A stretch of 64,000 nucleotides of DNA from Candidatus Thermochlorobacter aerophilus (GTDB lineage: Bacteria > Bacteroidota > Chlorobiia > Chlorobiales > Thermochlorobacteraceae): contig PHFL01000010.1 in assembly GCA_002794105.1 (NCBI GenBank), positions 67,203 through 131,202 of the forward strand. Reading direction: 5' to 3'. Shown one piece after another: positions 8,501 through 16,043 of this stretch. Below the pieces are notes generated by a model, which was not told the origin of the DNA, searched no databases, and saw only the letters and a list, made by a program, of their open reading frames with translations. A program made the position numbers and the translations under genes. How positions within the stretch are numbered: the stretch's first letter is position 1; each line of letters begins with the position of its first letter.

Positions 8501-10114
8501 GCTGTGGTCCCAGCCTTCGTCTTCGATATCGTCAGTTGTAGAGACCAAAATGCCGCGCACTTGTTCAGGTGAAAGACGCGGGTTTTGCGACAGCACGAGA
8601 GCGGCGGCGCCTGTGGCATGTGCCGCTGCGGCGCTGGTGCCACCAAATGTTGCAGAGTAAAATCTGCGGTAAAAAGGGTAAGTGGTAACAATCGCTTCGC
8701 CGGGCGCCGCAAGGTCTACGCGAAAGCCTCTGGTTGAAAATGGTGTAATCTCATCGAAGCGAGTAGTGGCGGCTGTGGCGATGACTTCATCATAGCCGGC
8801 AGGATAGCGTTGCTGTTCGCCGCCAGCGTTGCCTGCGGAGGCACACATTACCACGCCCTTTGAATACGCATACTTGACTGCATCGCGCATCACAGGTGAA
8901 GCTACCACATCACCGAAGCTCATATTCACTACGCGAATGCCGTTGTCGGCGGCGTAAATCAATGCAGAAGCGATGTCTTTGTCAGAAGCATAATCGCCGC
9001 CGTAACCACCAGCGCCCGTAAAGACGCGCAAGGCAACGAGCTTACAGTTTGGCGCCACGCCAGCAATGCCAATCCGATTGTTTGTTGCCGCCGCCGCAAT
9101 GCCTGCACAAGCCGTGCCATGAGAATTATCGTCGAAAGGGTCAGGGTCAGGAAATTGAAAGTCTGAAAATCCGTTAAGTGCGTCGTTGTTGAAAGGTTGG
9201 TCGGTAAAATCCCAGCCGATAATGTCGTCGGGGTAGCCGTTGCCATCTTGGTCAATGCCATCAAAGTCGCCAGTGATGCCATTGGGGTCTAACTCAAAGG
9301 TTTGCGGGTTGCGCCGCTCACGAAAATCCCATGGCTCAAATGTGCCATTGCGATTGCGGTCTTCAGCGGGTTTGACAAAAAGTTTAGGTGCAAGGTCAGG
9401 ATGCGTGTAGTCAATGCCTGTGTCAATAATCCCAATCAAAATAGCTGGGTCTCCCTTTGTGAATTGCCATGCGGTTTCAGCTTGAATTTTGGCAAGATTC
9501 CACTGCGAGCGATAAGCCGAGTCGTTTGGCACTTGCCAGTTGTGTGAATCGTGCGGTGAAATAGGCGGTGCATGTGTGCCAGAAGAAGAGGAGGCATACC
9601 AATCGCTATCCAGCGAAAGCAGATGCACACGAGAGGCGTATTCGACATTGGGGTCTTGCGATAGCAAAAGAACAAGTTGCTCAAGTTCAGCGGCGGAAAC
9701 CTTTTTCTCGAGACGCAAGACGGCAATGCGGTCAACTTCACGCAGGCGCGCCATTTGAAGCGTCTTTGTGGCTTTGCCAAGTGTGTTGGGTGTGAGCGGC
9801 AAAAGTGTGGCGTTCGCAATAGAGAAATTGCCAAAACGCAGCGTGCTCGGACGCGCCGATATACAAGCGGCTTGAAGCGTTGAAAAAGCAGAGGGCGAGA
9901 GCGAAGGCTTAAACTTGATGACAATTTCATTTGGCACAACGCTGGGCGCAGAAACTTGCGATGTCGGGCGCGTCAGGGCGGCTGGCAACAGCTCGCGAAA
10001 ACGCAAAGGTTCAGGCTGTGCAAAGAGCAGATGTGGCAGAAAGAAGCATAGGGAAAAAAGTAACACCAATGAATAGGATCGAGTGGGTTTTGCTATGCCG
10101 CCGCTATATCGCAT
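5519..10114 (-). CDS. Large secreted subtilisin-like (S8) protease with FG-GAP repeats and T9SS sorting tail
   Basis: About 1531 residues from the methionine at 10114. A signal peptide (YSLVLLFSLCFFLPHLLFAQ) is followed by an inhibitor-like prodomain (NEIVIKFKPS). The subtilase domain has Asp231 (IIDTGID), His332 (NSHGTACAG) and Ser494 (GGTSAAAAHATG). The middle holds several FG-GAP/VCBS-like calcium repeats (DLNQDGLLE, DFDGDGKPEILVGDFDG, DLDRDGIDE, DIDGNGRNE), then a fibronectin-III-like region (LSWNRTPEAQAYRIYRR). The C terminus is a type IX secretion sorting domain: YPNPYRKG, then VSSGIYLYRV and GKLAIVR at the very end. Upstream methionines (frame open to 10375) are rejected because that extension translates dispersed-repeat DNA; 10123 is an alternative start. 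Expected to be exported, processed and surface-attached or released. Confidence 0.92.
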   Translation of the reverse strand: MRYSGGIAKPTRSYSLVLLFSLCFFLPHLLFAQPEPLRFRELLPAALTRPTSQVSAPSVVPNEIVIKFKPSLSPSAFSTLQAACISARPSTLRFGNFSIANATLLPLTPNTLGKATKTLQMARLREVDRIAVLRLEKKVSAAELEQLVLLLSQDPNVEYASRVHLLSLDSDWYASSSSGTHAPPISPHDSHNWQVPNDSAYRSQWNLAKIQAETAWQFTKGDPAILIGIIDTGIDYTHPDLAPKLFVKPAEDRNRNGTFEPWDFRERRNPQTFELDPNGITGDFDGIDQDGNGYPDDIIGWDFTDQPFNNDALNGFSDFQFPDPDPFDDNSHGTACAGIAAAATNNRIGIAGVAPNCKLVALRVFTGAGGYGGDYASDKDIASALIYAADNGIRVVNMSFGDVVASPVMRDAVKYAYSKGVVMCASAGNAGGEQQRYPAGYDEVIATAATTRFDEITPFSTRGFRVDLAAPGEAIVTTYPFYRRFYSATFGGTSAAAAHATGAAALVLSQNPRLSPEQVRGILVSTTDDIEDEGWDHSSGGGRLNLARAVQAQGAPIAKILFPVYDAGIFPGNFPQSRVPIIGTAISPQFQHYELQVRPGLSDRATWQTLQPATARQRLNDTLGFWNVSTFPDSVYVMRLLLREQSGRTIENRIQYFLDRTPPRLDSVRSTQVIINDQYGILVEAQTDDLCEATLFFRPRGTQGAFQAFRLPFIRRRHFVLLRRTELQPNVEYEWYLLVRNTAGLSTQSTTQSFTLDGTIFQPPTFGQTLFRERPEFRLPAGTLLTKVQDFNRNGRREVLLNEALPLQGLRFSRLKRFEFNGERFELLDSVASPVMIPQDVGDLNQDGLLETVAYSIGRSIIFSQTSPTSSPFAQIIFQDTTSRNYWASRIADTKGTGERQLLARNDTAYFIVDAQFARLATLPNPVRRAKDGTRPQFEQPKSIVEDFDGDGKPEILVGDFDGNFYIYEYSGVGNTYIQTWLNRTPYLGGSNFIVSGNFLGNGKKQFVVMAHADLNADLITRDYAAPVWLAECWQATGDNRYEKIWTQLFFNYRAKSIFESAIQSGDLDRDGIDELCILAYPNLYLFKWDASSSQFKPFWIFPAATAQELLIADIDGNGRNEIFFSDDLQTYGYEFQDSRLPLAPVGVSLEPLGETALQLSWNRTPEAQAYRIYRREYASIPSYPFQLSLYRTTADSVFIDRDVQRNRFYVYAVTAFDGQRESDTSVYVLGVPKPLPRLLSAVYDAQDNLRLRFSDPLQDAPINPAWFEIQKQGRPPFYPSSAILARGGSEVVMSFRDAPLDTGLYTVRVSESVRDVFNARLAEGAREARFEVLRSLRSPFFVLSRRLLSSDQVELTMSKPIDDASAQVLSNYEVRPSGQVTRAAVDNARQTLTLQISGRAIGALGVPVSITLRNLRALDGTPIDTASSGNVVVFSEVKDDLSSVFTYPNPYRKGAGTDFVMFANLTRKATIEILTLNGRVIKRIEHTGETGGAKWFLDTEQGEKVSSGIYLYRVTAEGVPEKIGKLAIVR

Positions 10115-10131
10115 GCCGAGCATTTCATGTT

Positions 10132-10275
10132 TGTCATTCCGAACGCGGTGAGGAATCCCGTGCGTGGATGCTTCGCTTCGCTCAGCATGACAAAAGGATG
10201 GTGTTATTCCGAGCATTCCCTTTGTGTCATTCCATGCGGTAGCGAGGAATCCCGTGCGTGGATGCTTCGCTTCAT
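10132..10275. repeat. Two to three copies of the 60-base dispersed repeat upstream of the protease gene
   Basis: A full copy spans 10132-10192 (TGTCATTCCGAACGCGGTGA...TCAGCATGACA). A second, truncated at its right end, spans 10225-10275, and a fragment (TTATTCCGAGCATTCCC) lies between. The whole gap 10115-10452, between the protease start and the carboxypeptidase stop, contains these repeats and no gene. Because the repeat happens to be open in the protease frame, automated gene calling would attach a false N-terminal extension reading CHAERSEAS. The protease promoter must lie within or beyond the repeats. Confidence 0.8.
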
Positions 10276-10452
10276 TGAGAAGAGCAAACGCTAGCACGAT
10301 TCGATTTTGGTATGAAGCAGCAACAGATGTGCGCAAGTGAAGTTGCATGAAAGTTGGCTTAGCAATTTGGTGCAAAATAGTAGTGTCTTGTGCAAGAAGT
10401 CAAGGGCGAAACTAAGGCTTGACGCATGAGCATGTAGGTAGGCAATAGCCAA

Positions 10453-12138
10453 TCATGGTGTGCTTTTGATGCGTATAGGTTCGGGTTCAGCGGGAGCGGA
10501 GGTGCTACTGGGTAGCGGTGTGGCAGCAAAGTTAGCGAGCGTCTCGAGCACTTTATCCTGCAAGTTCTCAATGTCGCGGCGGGCTTGGGTGAAGTTCATC
10601 GCCATCATTGAGAAGGCAAACCATTCACCATTTTCGCCGTAGAGGTAGCCCGAGATGGTGCGCACGCCAGAGAGGTAGCCCGTTTTGGCAAAGACGCGTT
10701 TTTCTGCTTTGGTGTTGCGCAGTCGGTCAATGAGGGTGCCATCGTAGCCTGCAATAGCAAGGGTTTTCAGGAAGGGTTCAAACTTCTTGGAGTGATACAT
10801 CCAACGCAAGAGGCTAACGATAGCATCGGGAGAGATGCGGTTTTTGCGGCAGAGTCCGCTGGCATCAAAGCCAAGAAATTCATCATGCTTGGCACCAGCC
10901 ATAGACAGCACGCTGCGTATTGCCTGCAGTCCTGCTTCCAAAGAGCCTTTCGTGCTGCCGCGGTAGGCAGCGCCAACGGTGCGCAGGACCTGTTCAGCCA
11001 AGTAGTTGCTACTTTCTTTTTGAAGGTAGGTGAGAATGTCGATAAGCGGAGGCGAGTCGTATTGGGCAATCAGGATAAGTGAATCTTTGGGAAAGACATC
11101 TTGTGCAGTTTTACGACGAATCTCGCCTTCGATGCGAATACCTTTGTGCGATAGCACTTCGGTTAGCACAGTTAGCAAATACATGGCAGGCTTTTCGATA
11201 GCGATTTTTTCGCTATACCCGCGCTGTTGAGAAATCGGAAGTTCACCTGAGATGACAATGGTGTTGGTGCCAATGGCGCGTGTAATCATCAGCGTGCGGC
11301 GTGAATGTTTGGCAGATGTTACCGCATTGTTTTGAATTGAGACAAATCCCGTTGCAGGGGAAAGAATCACGATGGGGCGCTTGCCAACGGTATCGGATGG
11401 GAAGACTTGCACGAAGATAGAATTTTCATTGAATGAGAGCGCAGAGACGGGTGCCGCCATGCCGTAGGAAAGGTCGTCCCACTCTAAGCCTGTGGCATAG
11501 TCGCCATCGCCGCCAAACCAATCTTGTGCAGGTTGTGAAGGCTCAAAAGCGCTATCGTCGCCAATTAAATCGCCCTTGATGACATGAATACCGGCTCTGA
11601 GCAAGCTATCAGCAATTCCCTCGAAAAACTTGGTTGCTGAAGGAGCAACTGGGTTTTCTGGCTCGAGCCATTTGCCAGAAAGACAAGGGTTGCCGTTGCT
11701 GGTAATGATAAGGTCGCCGTGGAGAGCGGCACTACTGTCAGAGTAGCGTATGATGCGTCCCTTAGCAAAAACGCTGGTGGTGTAGCGAAAGGCAGTGTCA
11801 AGGTAGGTGAGTGCGGCAGCAACGGTCAGCAATTTTTGATTAGAGGCAGGAATAAAATTTTTTTCGCTAAGCTGCTTGAAGATAAGTTCTTTTCGGCTAA
11901 GCGATTCAATGCGCACGCCCCAGAGAACATGCTGCATGGAAGAGTCAAGAAAAAGACGTGCTAGCTCTTGCTGGAAAGTTTTAAGCTGCTGCTGAGCCGC
12001 TTTAGTTTGGCGCGGTGGCAGGGGCTGACGTGCCAGCATTTTCGCGGAGAAAATCTGCGACTGCGATAGTGCTAACTCAACATGACCAGCTAACACAAGA
12101 CAAACAAAGAGAATGCAAAACAGCCTATGCAGCACCAT
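10453..12138 (-). CDS. dacB: D-alanyl-D-alanine carboxypeptidase/endopeptidase, PBP4 family (S13)
   Basis: 561 residues. This penicillin-binding protein trims or cleaves peptide cross-links of peptidoglycan in the periplasm. All three active-site motifs are present: SxxK as SNQK (Ser99, Lys102), SxN as SSN (375-377) and KTG (484-486, in FAKTGYLSG). The N terminus is a signal peptide (HRLFCILFVCLVLAGHVELALS). The frame is open two codons further with a TTG, but ATG at 12138 is taken. Length agrees with family S13, which carries an insertion between the first two motifs. The C-terminal 20 residues are Pro/Ser-rich. It shares orientation with the nearby NamZ muramidase, so the region has a murein-remodelling flavour. 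Confidence 0.93.
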   Translation of the reverse strand: MVLHRLFCILFVCLVLAGHVELALSQSQIFSAKMLARQPLPPRQTKAAQQQLKTFQQELARLFLDSSMQHVLWGVRIESLSRKELIFKQLSEKNFIPASNQKLLTVAAALTYLDTAFRYTTSVFAKGRIIRYSDSSAALHGDLIITSNGNPCLSGKWLEPENPVAPSATKFFEGIADSLLRAGIHVIKGDLIGDDSAFEPSQPAQDWFGGDGDYATGLEWDDLSYGMAAPVSALSFNENSIFVQVFPSDTVGKRPIVILSPATGFVSIQNNAVTSAKHSRRTLMITRAIGTNTIVISGELPISQQRGYSEKIAIEKPAMYLLTVLTEVLSHKGIRIEGEIRRKTAQDVFPKDSLILIAQYDSPPLIDILTYLQKESSNYLAEQVLRTVGAAYRGSTKGSLEAGLQAIRSVLSMAGAKHDEFLGFDASGLCRKNRISPDAIVSLLRWMYHSKKFEPFLKTLAIAGYDGTLIDRLRNTKAEKRVFAKTGYLSGVRTISGYLYGENGEWFAFSMMAMNFTQARRDIENLQDKVLETLANFAATPLPSSTSAPAEPEPIRIKSTP

Positions 12139-12239
12139 TGCCAATATATTTACACCAGCAGAGCAGGGGTTTATGAAAAAGACCTAAGCAAAAGCCTCAA
12201 AAGCACTGCTGCGTGCCCCCAGCGAGCACTTGACCAAGC

Positions 12240-13412
12240 TTACAACTTGAATTCTTTTTTGATAATCTCAGCATTTTTCTTTTCATTCGGGTCTTTCAAC
12301 CCAAGTTCAACATACTTTTTTAGAAGGGGTATAGCTTCTGCTTTGCGACCGGCATCAATCATGGCAGCAGCCAGATTGTAATAGCCTAAGGCATAGTCAG
12401 GATTATCCTCAACAACTTTTTTCAAAACTTCAATAGCTTCACGAGTGCGACGGTTATCTTTGAGAAAAAGACCGTAGTTGGTGCGAGGTGCCACATTGCG
12501 CGGATTGGTATTCAGCTCGACAGCTTTGCGGTATGCCTCGTCAGCTTTCTTAAGCTCTCCAGCTTCTGCGGCAACATCAGCATAGCGCATGTAGTTAGAC
12601 AGATTACGGGCGCCTAAGCCAGCTTTCTCCATAGAAGCAATGGCTTTTTCATATCCAGCGATAATTTTGGCATAGTCTTCTTTGCTAGGTTTATTTTTGC
12701 CCTGTGCTTTGGCGCGCGCACGATAGGCTTGCTCAAGATTGTATGCAGATTTTTCATTCCCTTCTATGTTTTCATCGTTGCGGTTTCGTAGCAGCGCTGG
12801 CAGATAGGCATCTACTGAAGCCTCAAAATACTTGATAGCCTCATCAAATTTTTTTTGTGCCTGAAGTTGAATCCCAGCTTGACGAGCAATTTTGGCATAT
12901 AGTGATGGAAATTCGTCTTTGATGAGCTCGGCATAGTATAAAGCAGAGTCAGCTTTGCCCGGCAACATCATGTAGCAGTTGGCAATGTAGTTATGAAAAC
13001 CTACATAAAGATTTTGCAGTGAATCTCTGACGGATTTTTCACCTTGGAAAGGCGGTTTAGGAAGCAGGCTTAACCCTTGTAGGAAGACAGGAATAGCTTC
13101 GTTGGGATAACCAGTGGCTTGCAGAAAAAGCCCATAGTTGTTGATTGCATCAATGTTAGTTGGGTCTTCCTTGACAGCCTCCTGCATCATCTTGAGTACT
13201 CTGTTTTGCAAGATGTCTAACTCGGCTTCAATTTTCTTGGCTTGCTCGGGTGTAGCAGTAGCCAACATGGCTTGTTTTTCTTGATATTCTCGATACTCAA
13301 GTAAAGCCGCTTTCATTTTTTCGTTGGATCGCTCACGGGGCGAGCCACAGCCAATCCATACAGCTTGGGCAAGAATTAAACCCAGCAGCAGTACAGTATG
13401 TGATTTTATCAT
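12240..13412 (-). CDS. TPR-repeat lipoprotein
   Basis: 390 residues from the methionine at 13412, which opens a lipoprotein signal (IKSHTVLLLGLILAQAVWIGC, lipobox WIGC). A charged helical region (SNEKMKAALLEYREYQEKQ) follows, then tetratricopeptide repeats through to the C terminus, for example DAINNYGLFLQATGYPNEAI, KKADEAYRKAVELN and DYALGYYNLAAAMIDAGRK. TPR arrays bind partner proteins, so a scaffold role in the envelope is likely, but no specific partner is evident. The frame is open upstream to 13556, but that stretch overlaps the next gene and lacks a signal, so it was not used. Confidence 0.85.
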   Translation of the reverse strand: MIKSHTVLLLGLILAQAVWIGCGSPRERSNEKMKAALLEYREYQEKQAMLATATPEQAKKIEAELDILQNRVLKMMQEAVKEDPTNIDAINNYGLFLQATGYPNEAIPVFLQGLSLLPKPPFQGEKSVRDSLQNLYVGFHNYIANCYMMLPGKADSALYYAELIKDEFPSLYAKIARQAGIQLQAQKKFDEAIKYFEASVDAYLPALLRNRNDENIEGNEKSAYNLEQAYRARAKAQGKNKPSKEDYAKIIAGYEKAIASMEKAGLGARNLSNYMRYADVAAEAGELKKADEAYRKAVELNTNPRNVAPRTNYGLFLKDNRRTREAIEVLKKVVEDNPDYALGYYNLAAAMIDAGRKAEAIPLLKKYVELGLKDPNEKKNAEIIKKEFKL

Positions 13413-13495
13413 ATCTGTATAGTTTTTAGTTCTCTGTAATGTTGTAGAATTTTCTTGACACATAGTAGAAAGCATGAACGGGAGCAAATTGCGCA

Positions 13496-14359
13496 CTATA
13501 CCATGCCAGAGAGTCGGCGCAGGTGCATAACTTCTGCTGGCGAAAGGTAACGCCATTCCCCACGTTTTAAACCCTCTATGCTGAGACCAGCATAACTGAT
13601 GCGCTCGAGCTTTTTGACTTCATAGCCTAACGACCAAAACATCCGATGAAGTTGACGATTTTTGCCCTCATGCAAACTTACCCACACCACAGACCCATCA
13701 CCTAGAATCTTTGCCTTGCAAGCTGAGACTTTTTCACCCGTATCTTTGAGACGCATGCCGCCTGTAAGTTTCGGCAAATCTGCACGCTGAAATTTTTTAT
13801 CGAGCGTGGCTAAGTATTCCTTCTCAATGTTGTGCGATGGGTGCATGAGTCGGTTGGCAAGCTCGCCATCGTTGGTCAGAAGCAAGGCTCCAACCGTGTT
13901 GCGGTCTAAACGACCAACAGGATAGACGCGCTCATCGATATTTAGGACATCTAATACTGTTCTACGACCTCGCTCATCGTAATTTGTTGTAATTACATCT
14001 TTGGGCTTATTGAGCAGAATATACAATTTTTGCCGAGGCTCTTGAAGTCGCCTGCCCTGTACAAAGACCTCATCTTTGAAGCGATGAATCTTTGTGCCTA
14101 ACTCTGTAACAACCTGACCGTTGACGACGACTTCGCCTGCCATGATTAGCTCATCTGCCTTGCGACGTGAAGCAACGCCACAGAGCGAAATAAACTTGTT
14201 GAGGCGAATTAGCTCGGTTTGGCCTGCATCATTAGTCGCAAGAGCATGAGAAGACTTGGACGACTGCGCGCGCTGACGCGCTGCACGAGAACGCCTTGAA
14301 TCAGCAGGCTCAGCTGAAAGTGACGGCTCGGATGTAACAGATTTATTCTTTGTCGGCAT
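13496..14359 (-). CDS. rluB: RNA pseudouridine synthase, RsuA/RluB family
   Basis: About 287 residues. It isomerises a uridine in rRNA to pseudouridine; RluB modifies 23S rRNA in E. coli. A lysine/serine-rich N-terminal tail precedes an S4 RNA-binding domain (RLNKFISLCGVASRRKADELI) and the catalytic domain with the active-site aspartate in VGRLDRNTVGALLLTND and the C-terminal LHEGKNRQLHRMFWSLGY. The start at 14359 (ATGCCGACAAAG) overlaps the ScpB stop by 17 bases, suggesting translational coupling; an in-frame TTG at 14392 is the alternative. The scpB-rluB order is common in bacteria, which supports the symbol over other RsuA-family members. Confidence 0.85.
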   Translation of the reverse strand: MPTKNKSVTSEPSLSAEPADSRRSRAARQRAQSSKSSHALATNDAGQTELIRLNKFISLCGVASRRKADELIMAGEVVVNGQVVTELGTKIHRFKDEVFVQGRRLQEPRQKLYILLNKPKDVITTNYDERGRRTVLDVLNIDERVYPVGRLDRNTVGALLLTNDGELANRLMHPSHNIEKEYLATLDKKFQRADLPKLTGGMRLKDTGEKVSACKAKILGDGSVVWVSLHEGKNRQLHRMFWSLGYEVKKLERISYAGLSIEGLKRGEWRYLSPAEVMHLRRLSGMV

Positions 14360-15104
14360 CGGCAGACTTTTTGTCTTCTTTGTCGAGCTCAACTTTCAAA
14401 CGTGCATTCAATTCTTGTTGTAAAAGTTGTGCATCGGCTTCGCGCATCAGTTCCTCAATCTCGCGCGGTTTAGGCAAATCAGAAAGCGAACGCAAGTTAA
14501 AATAATCCAGAAACTCTTTGGTTGTGCCATAAAGCAAAGGCTTACCAGCACCTTCTCCGCGACCGCTGACCTCAATTAGGTTGCGTTCCAAAAGCATCCG
14601 AATCACATAATCAGCATTTGTGCCGCGAATAGCTTCAATTTCAGCCTTCGAAATCGGCTGGCGATATGCAATGATAGCCAAAGTCTCCAAAGCCGCTTGC
14701 GACAGCCTGCGCTGCAACTTCGGTTGCATGAGTTTTTGAATGATATGATAGAACTGTTTCTCGGTCAGAAAACGATAGCCCTGCGCAATATGTCGGATGC
14801 GAAAGACTCGCCCAGTTTGTTCATACTCTTGATTGAGTTCATCAATCATTTGCTCAATGTCTAAATCGGTCAATTTCTCTTGTCCAAGCGCTTGACGAAT
14901 GGTCTTAACCGAAAGTGCTTCATCGCTGGCAAAAATCAGTGCCTCAATGTACTGCTTATACTCCCGCCAACGCAGTGCCTTGTCGTCGTCTGCAGTCGGT
15001 GTATGATTTGACCCTTGCAGGTCTTGTGTAGATGAAGGCGCTACAGGTTCCGAAACAGGAGGGTGTGATGTTGGATTTGAACTAAGTGATGAATAGTCGG
15101 GCAT
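14343..15104 (-). CDS. scpB: Segregation and condensation protein B
   Basis: About 253 residues. ScpB binds ScpA and SMC to form the bacterial condensin that compacts and segregates the chromosome. The typical paired winged-helix region is seen from YKQYIEALIFASDEALS through LSQAALETLAIIAYRQPISK to EIEAIRGTNADYVIRMLLERNLI and GKPLLYGTTKEFLDYF. The N-terminal 45 residues are Ser/Thr/Pro-rich and poorly conserved. The frame extends to 15209, but ATG at 15104 is preferred; no good ribosome site decides it. It overlaps the pseudouridine synthase gene by 17 bases. ScpA is not in the window. Confidence 0.9.
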   Translation of the reverse strand: MPDYSSLSSNPTSHPPVSEPVAPSSTQDLQGSNHTPTADDDKALRWREYKQYIEALIFASDEALSVKTIRQALGQEKLTDLDIEQMIDELNQEYEQTGRVFRIRHIAQGYRFLTEKQFYHIIQKLMQPKLQRRLSQAALETLAIIAYRQPISKAEIEAIRGTNADYVIRMLLERNLIEVSGRGEGAGKPLLYGTTKEFLDYFNLRSLSDLPKPREIEELMREADAQLLQQELNARLKVELDKEDKKSADADKE

Positions 15105-15227
15105 ATTTGCCACATTATGATGTTGAGAAGCTATTGAGGATGTTGCGTGTTGCGCCAAATTCTCAACGGGTTTAAGGGTTAAAGTGAAACAAAGTGCTTT
15201 ACCAAACAAATATAATGTGTGCGACGC

Positions 15228-16043
15228 TTAGCCTAAACTCCAAATATCTTGTGGTAAGCAGCGAAGACATTGACCGCTATCCAAGGGATGCCCGTTGAGG
15301 GTAGGTGGATGCTGCGAAATATCTAAGCGCAGTTTAGCAAAGCCAATTCTGATAAGGGCATCCACAGAGTAGCCCAGTGCCTCAAAAAGCCGACGTACCT
15401 CGCGGTTCTTACCCTCGGTCAAAGTAAGCTCAACTTTTCGCCGTGAGTGTAGCTGAACCGCAACAGGTCGTGCAAAGTAGCTTTGTCCGCGCACCGATAT
15501 GGTAACGCCATGCTGAAGTTGTGCTATAGCCTGTTCAGAAAGCGGCTGATGAAGTGTAGCAAGATATGTTTTGGGCACTTGGTGTTCAGGCGCAGTAAGG
15601 AAATCTGCCAAGTCGTTATCGTTGGTAAAAAGCAACAGCCCAGTGGTGTCCTTATCTAAGCGTCCTACCGCAAAAAGCCGCTCGGTGATACCTTCTGCAG
15701 ACAGAAAAGACTTAAGGTCATCATAGACAGTAGCCCTACCTAATTCATCGCAACTGGTGGTTGTCACGCCTTTGCGTTTATTCATGACAATGTAGTGCAA
15801 ATGCTGTTTAGGCAAAGGTGTAGGCTGACCGACAAGTTCAATCCGAGCGTCAAGTGCAACCAGCATGTCTGGCGACGACGCCAGTTTTCCATTCACCTTG
15901 ACCTTGCCAGCACGCACCAACTGCTCAGCTTCTCGACGAGAACAAATGCCTTGCTTCGACATCACACGCGAAAGCGAGCGACGCTCACACCGACCTGACC
16001 ACACTGCTGATAAGTGACCGAGACCGCTATTGTGCCACTTCAT
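15228..16043 (-). CDS. RNA pseudouridine synthase, RsuA/RluE/RluF-like
   Basis: About 271 residues. It has an S4 domain ([21 protein letters not shown]) followed by a RsuA-type catalytic domain, with the active-site aspartate in [17 protein letters not shown] and the C-terminal [20 protein letters not shown]. It is the second member of this family within 3 kb, so the target base must differ from that of the first. The exact target (16S or 23S) cannot be told from sequence alone. ATG at 16043 overlaps the Hsp70 stop by 17 bases. This is the same overlap size as between scpB and its neighbour, and suggests coupling with the chaperone gene. Confidence 0.85.
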   Translation of the reverse strand: MKWHNSGLGHLSAVWSGRCERRSLSRVMSKQGICSRREAEQLVRAGKVKVNGKLASSPDMLVALDARIELVGQPTPLPKQHLHYIVMNKRKGVTTTSCDELGRATVYDDLKSFLSAEGITERLFAVGRLDKDTTGLLLFTNDNDLADFLTAPEHQVPKTYLATLHQPLSEQAIAQLQHGVTISVRGQSYFARPVAVQLHSRRKVELTLTEGKNREVRRLFEALGYSVDALIRIGFAKLRLDISQHPPTLNGHPLDSGQCLRCLPQDIWSLG

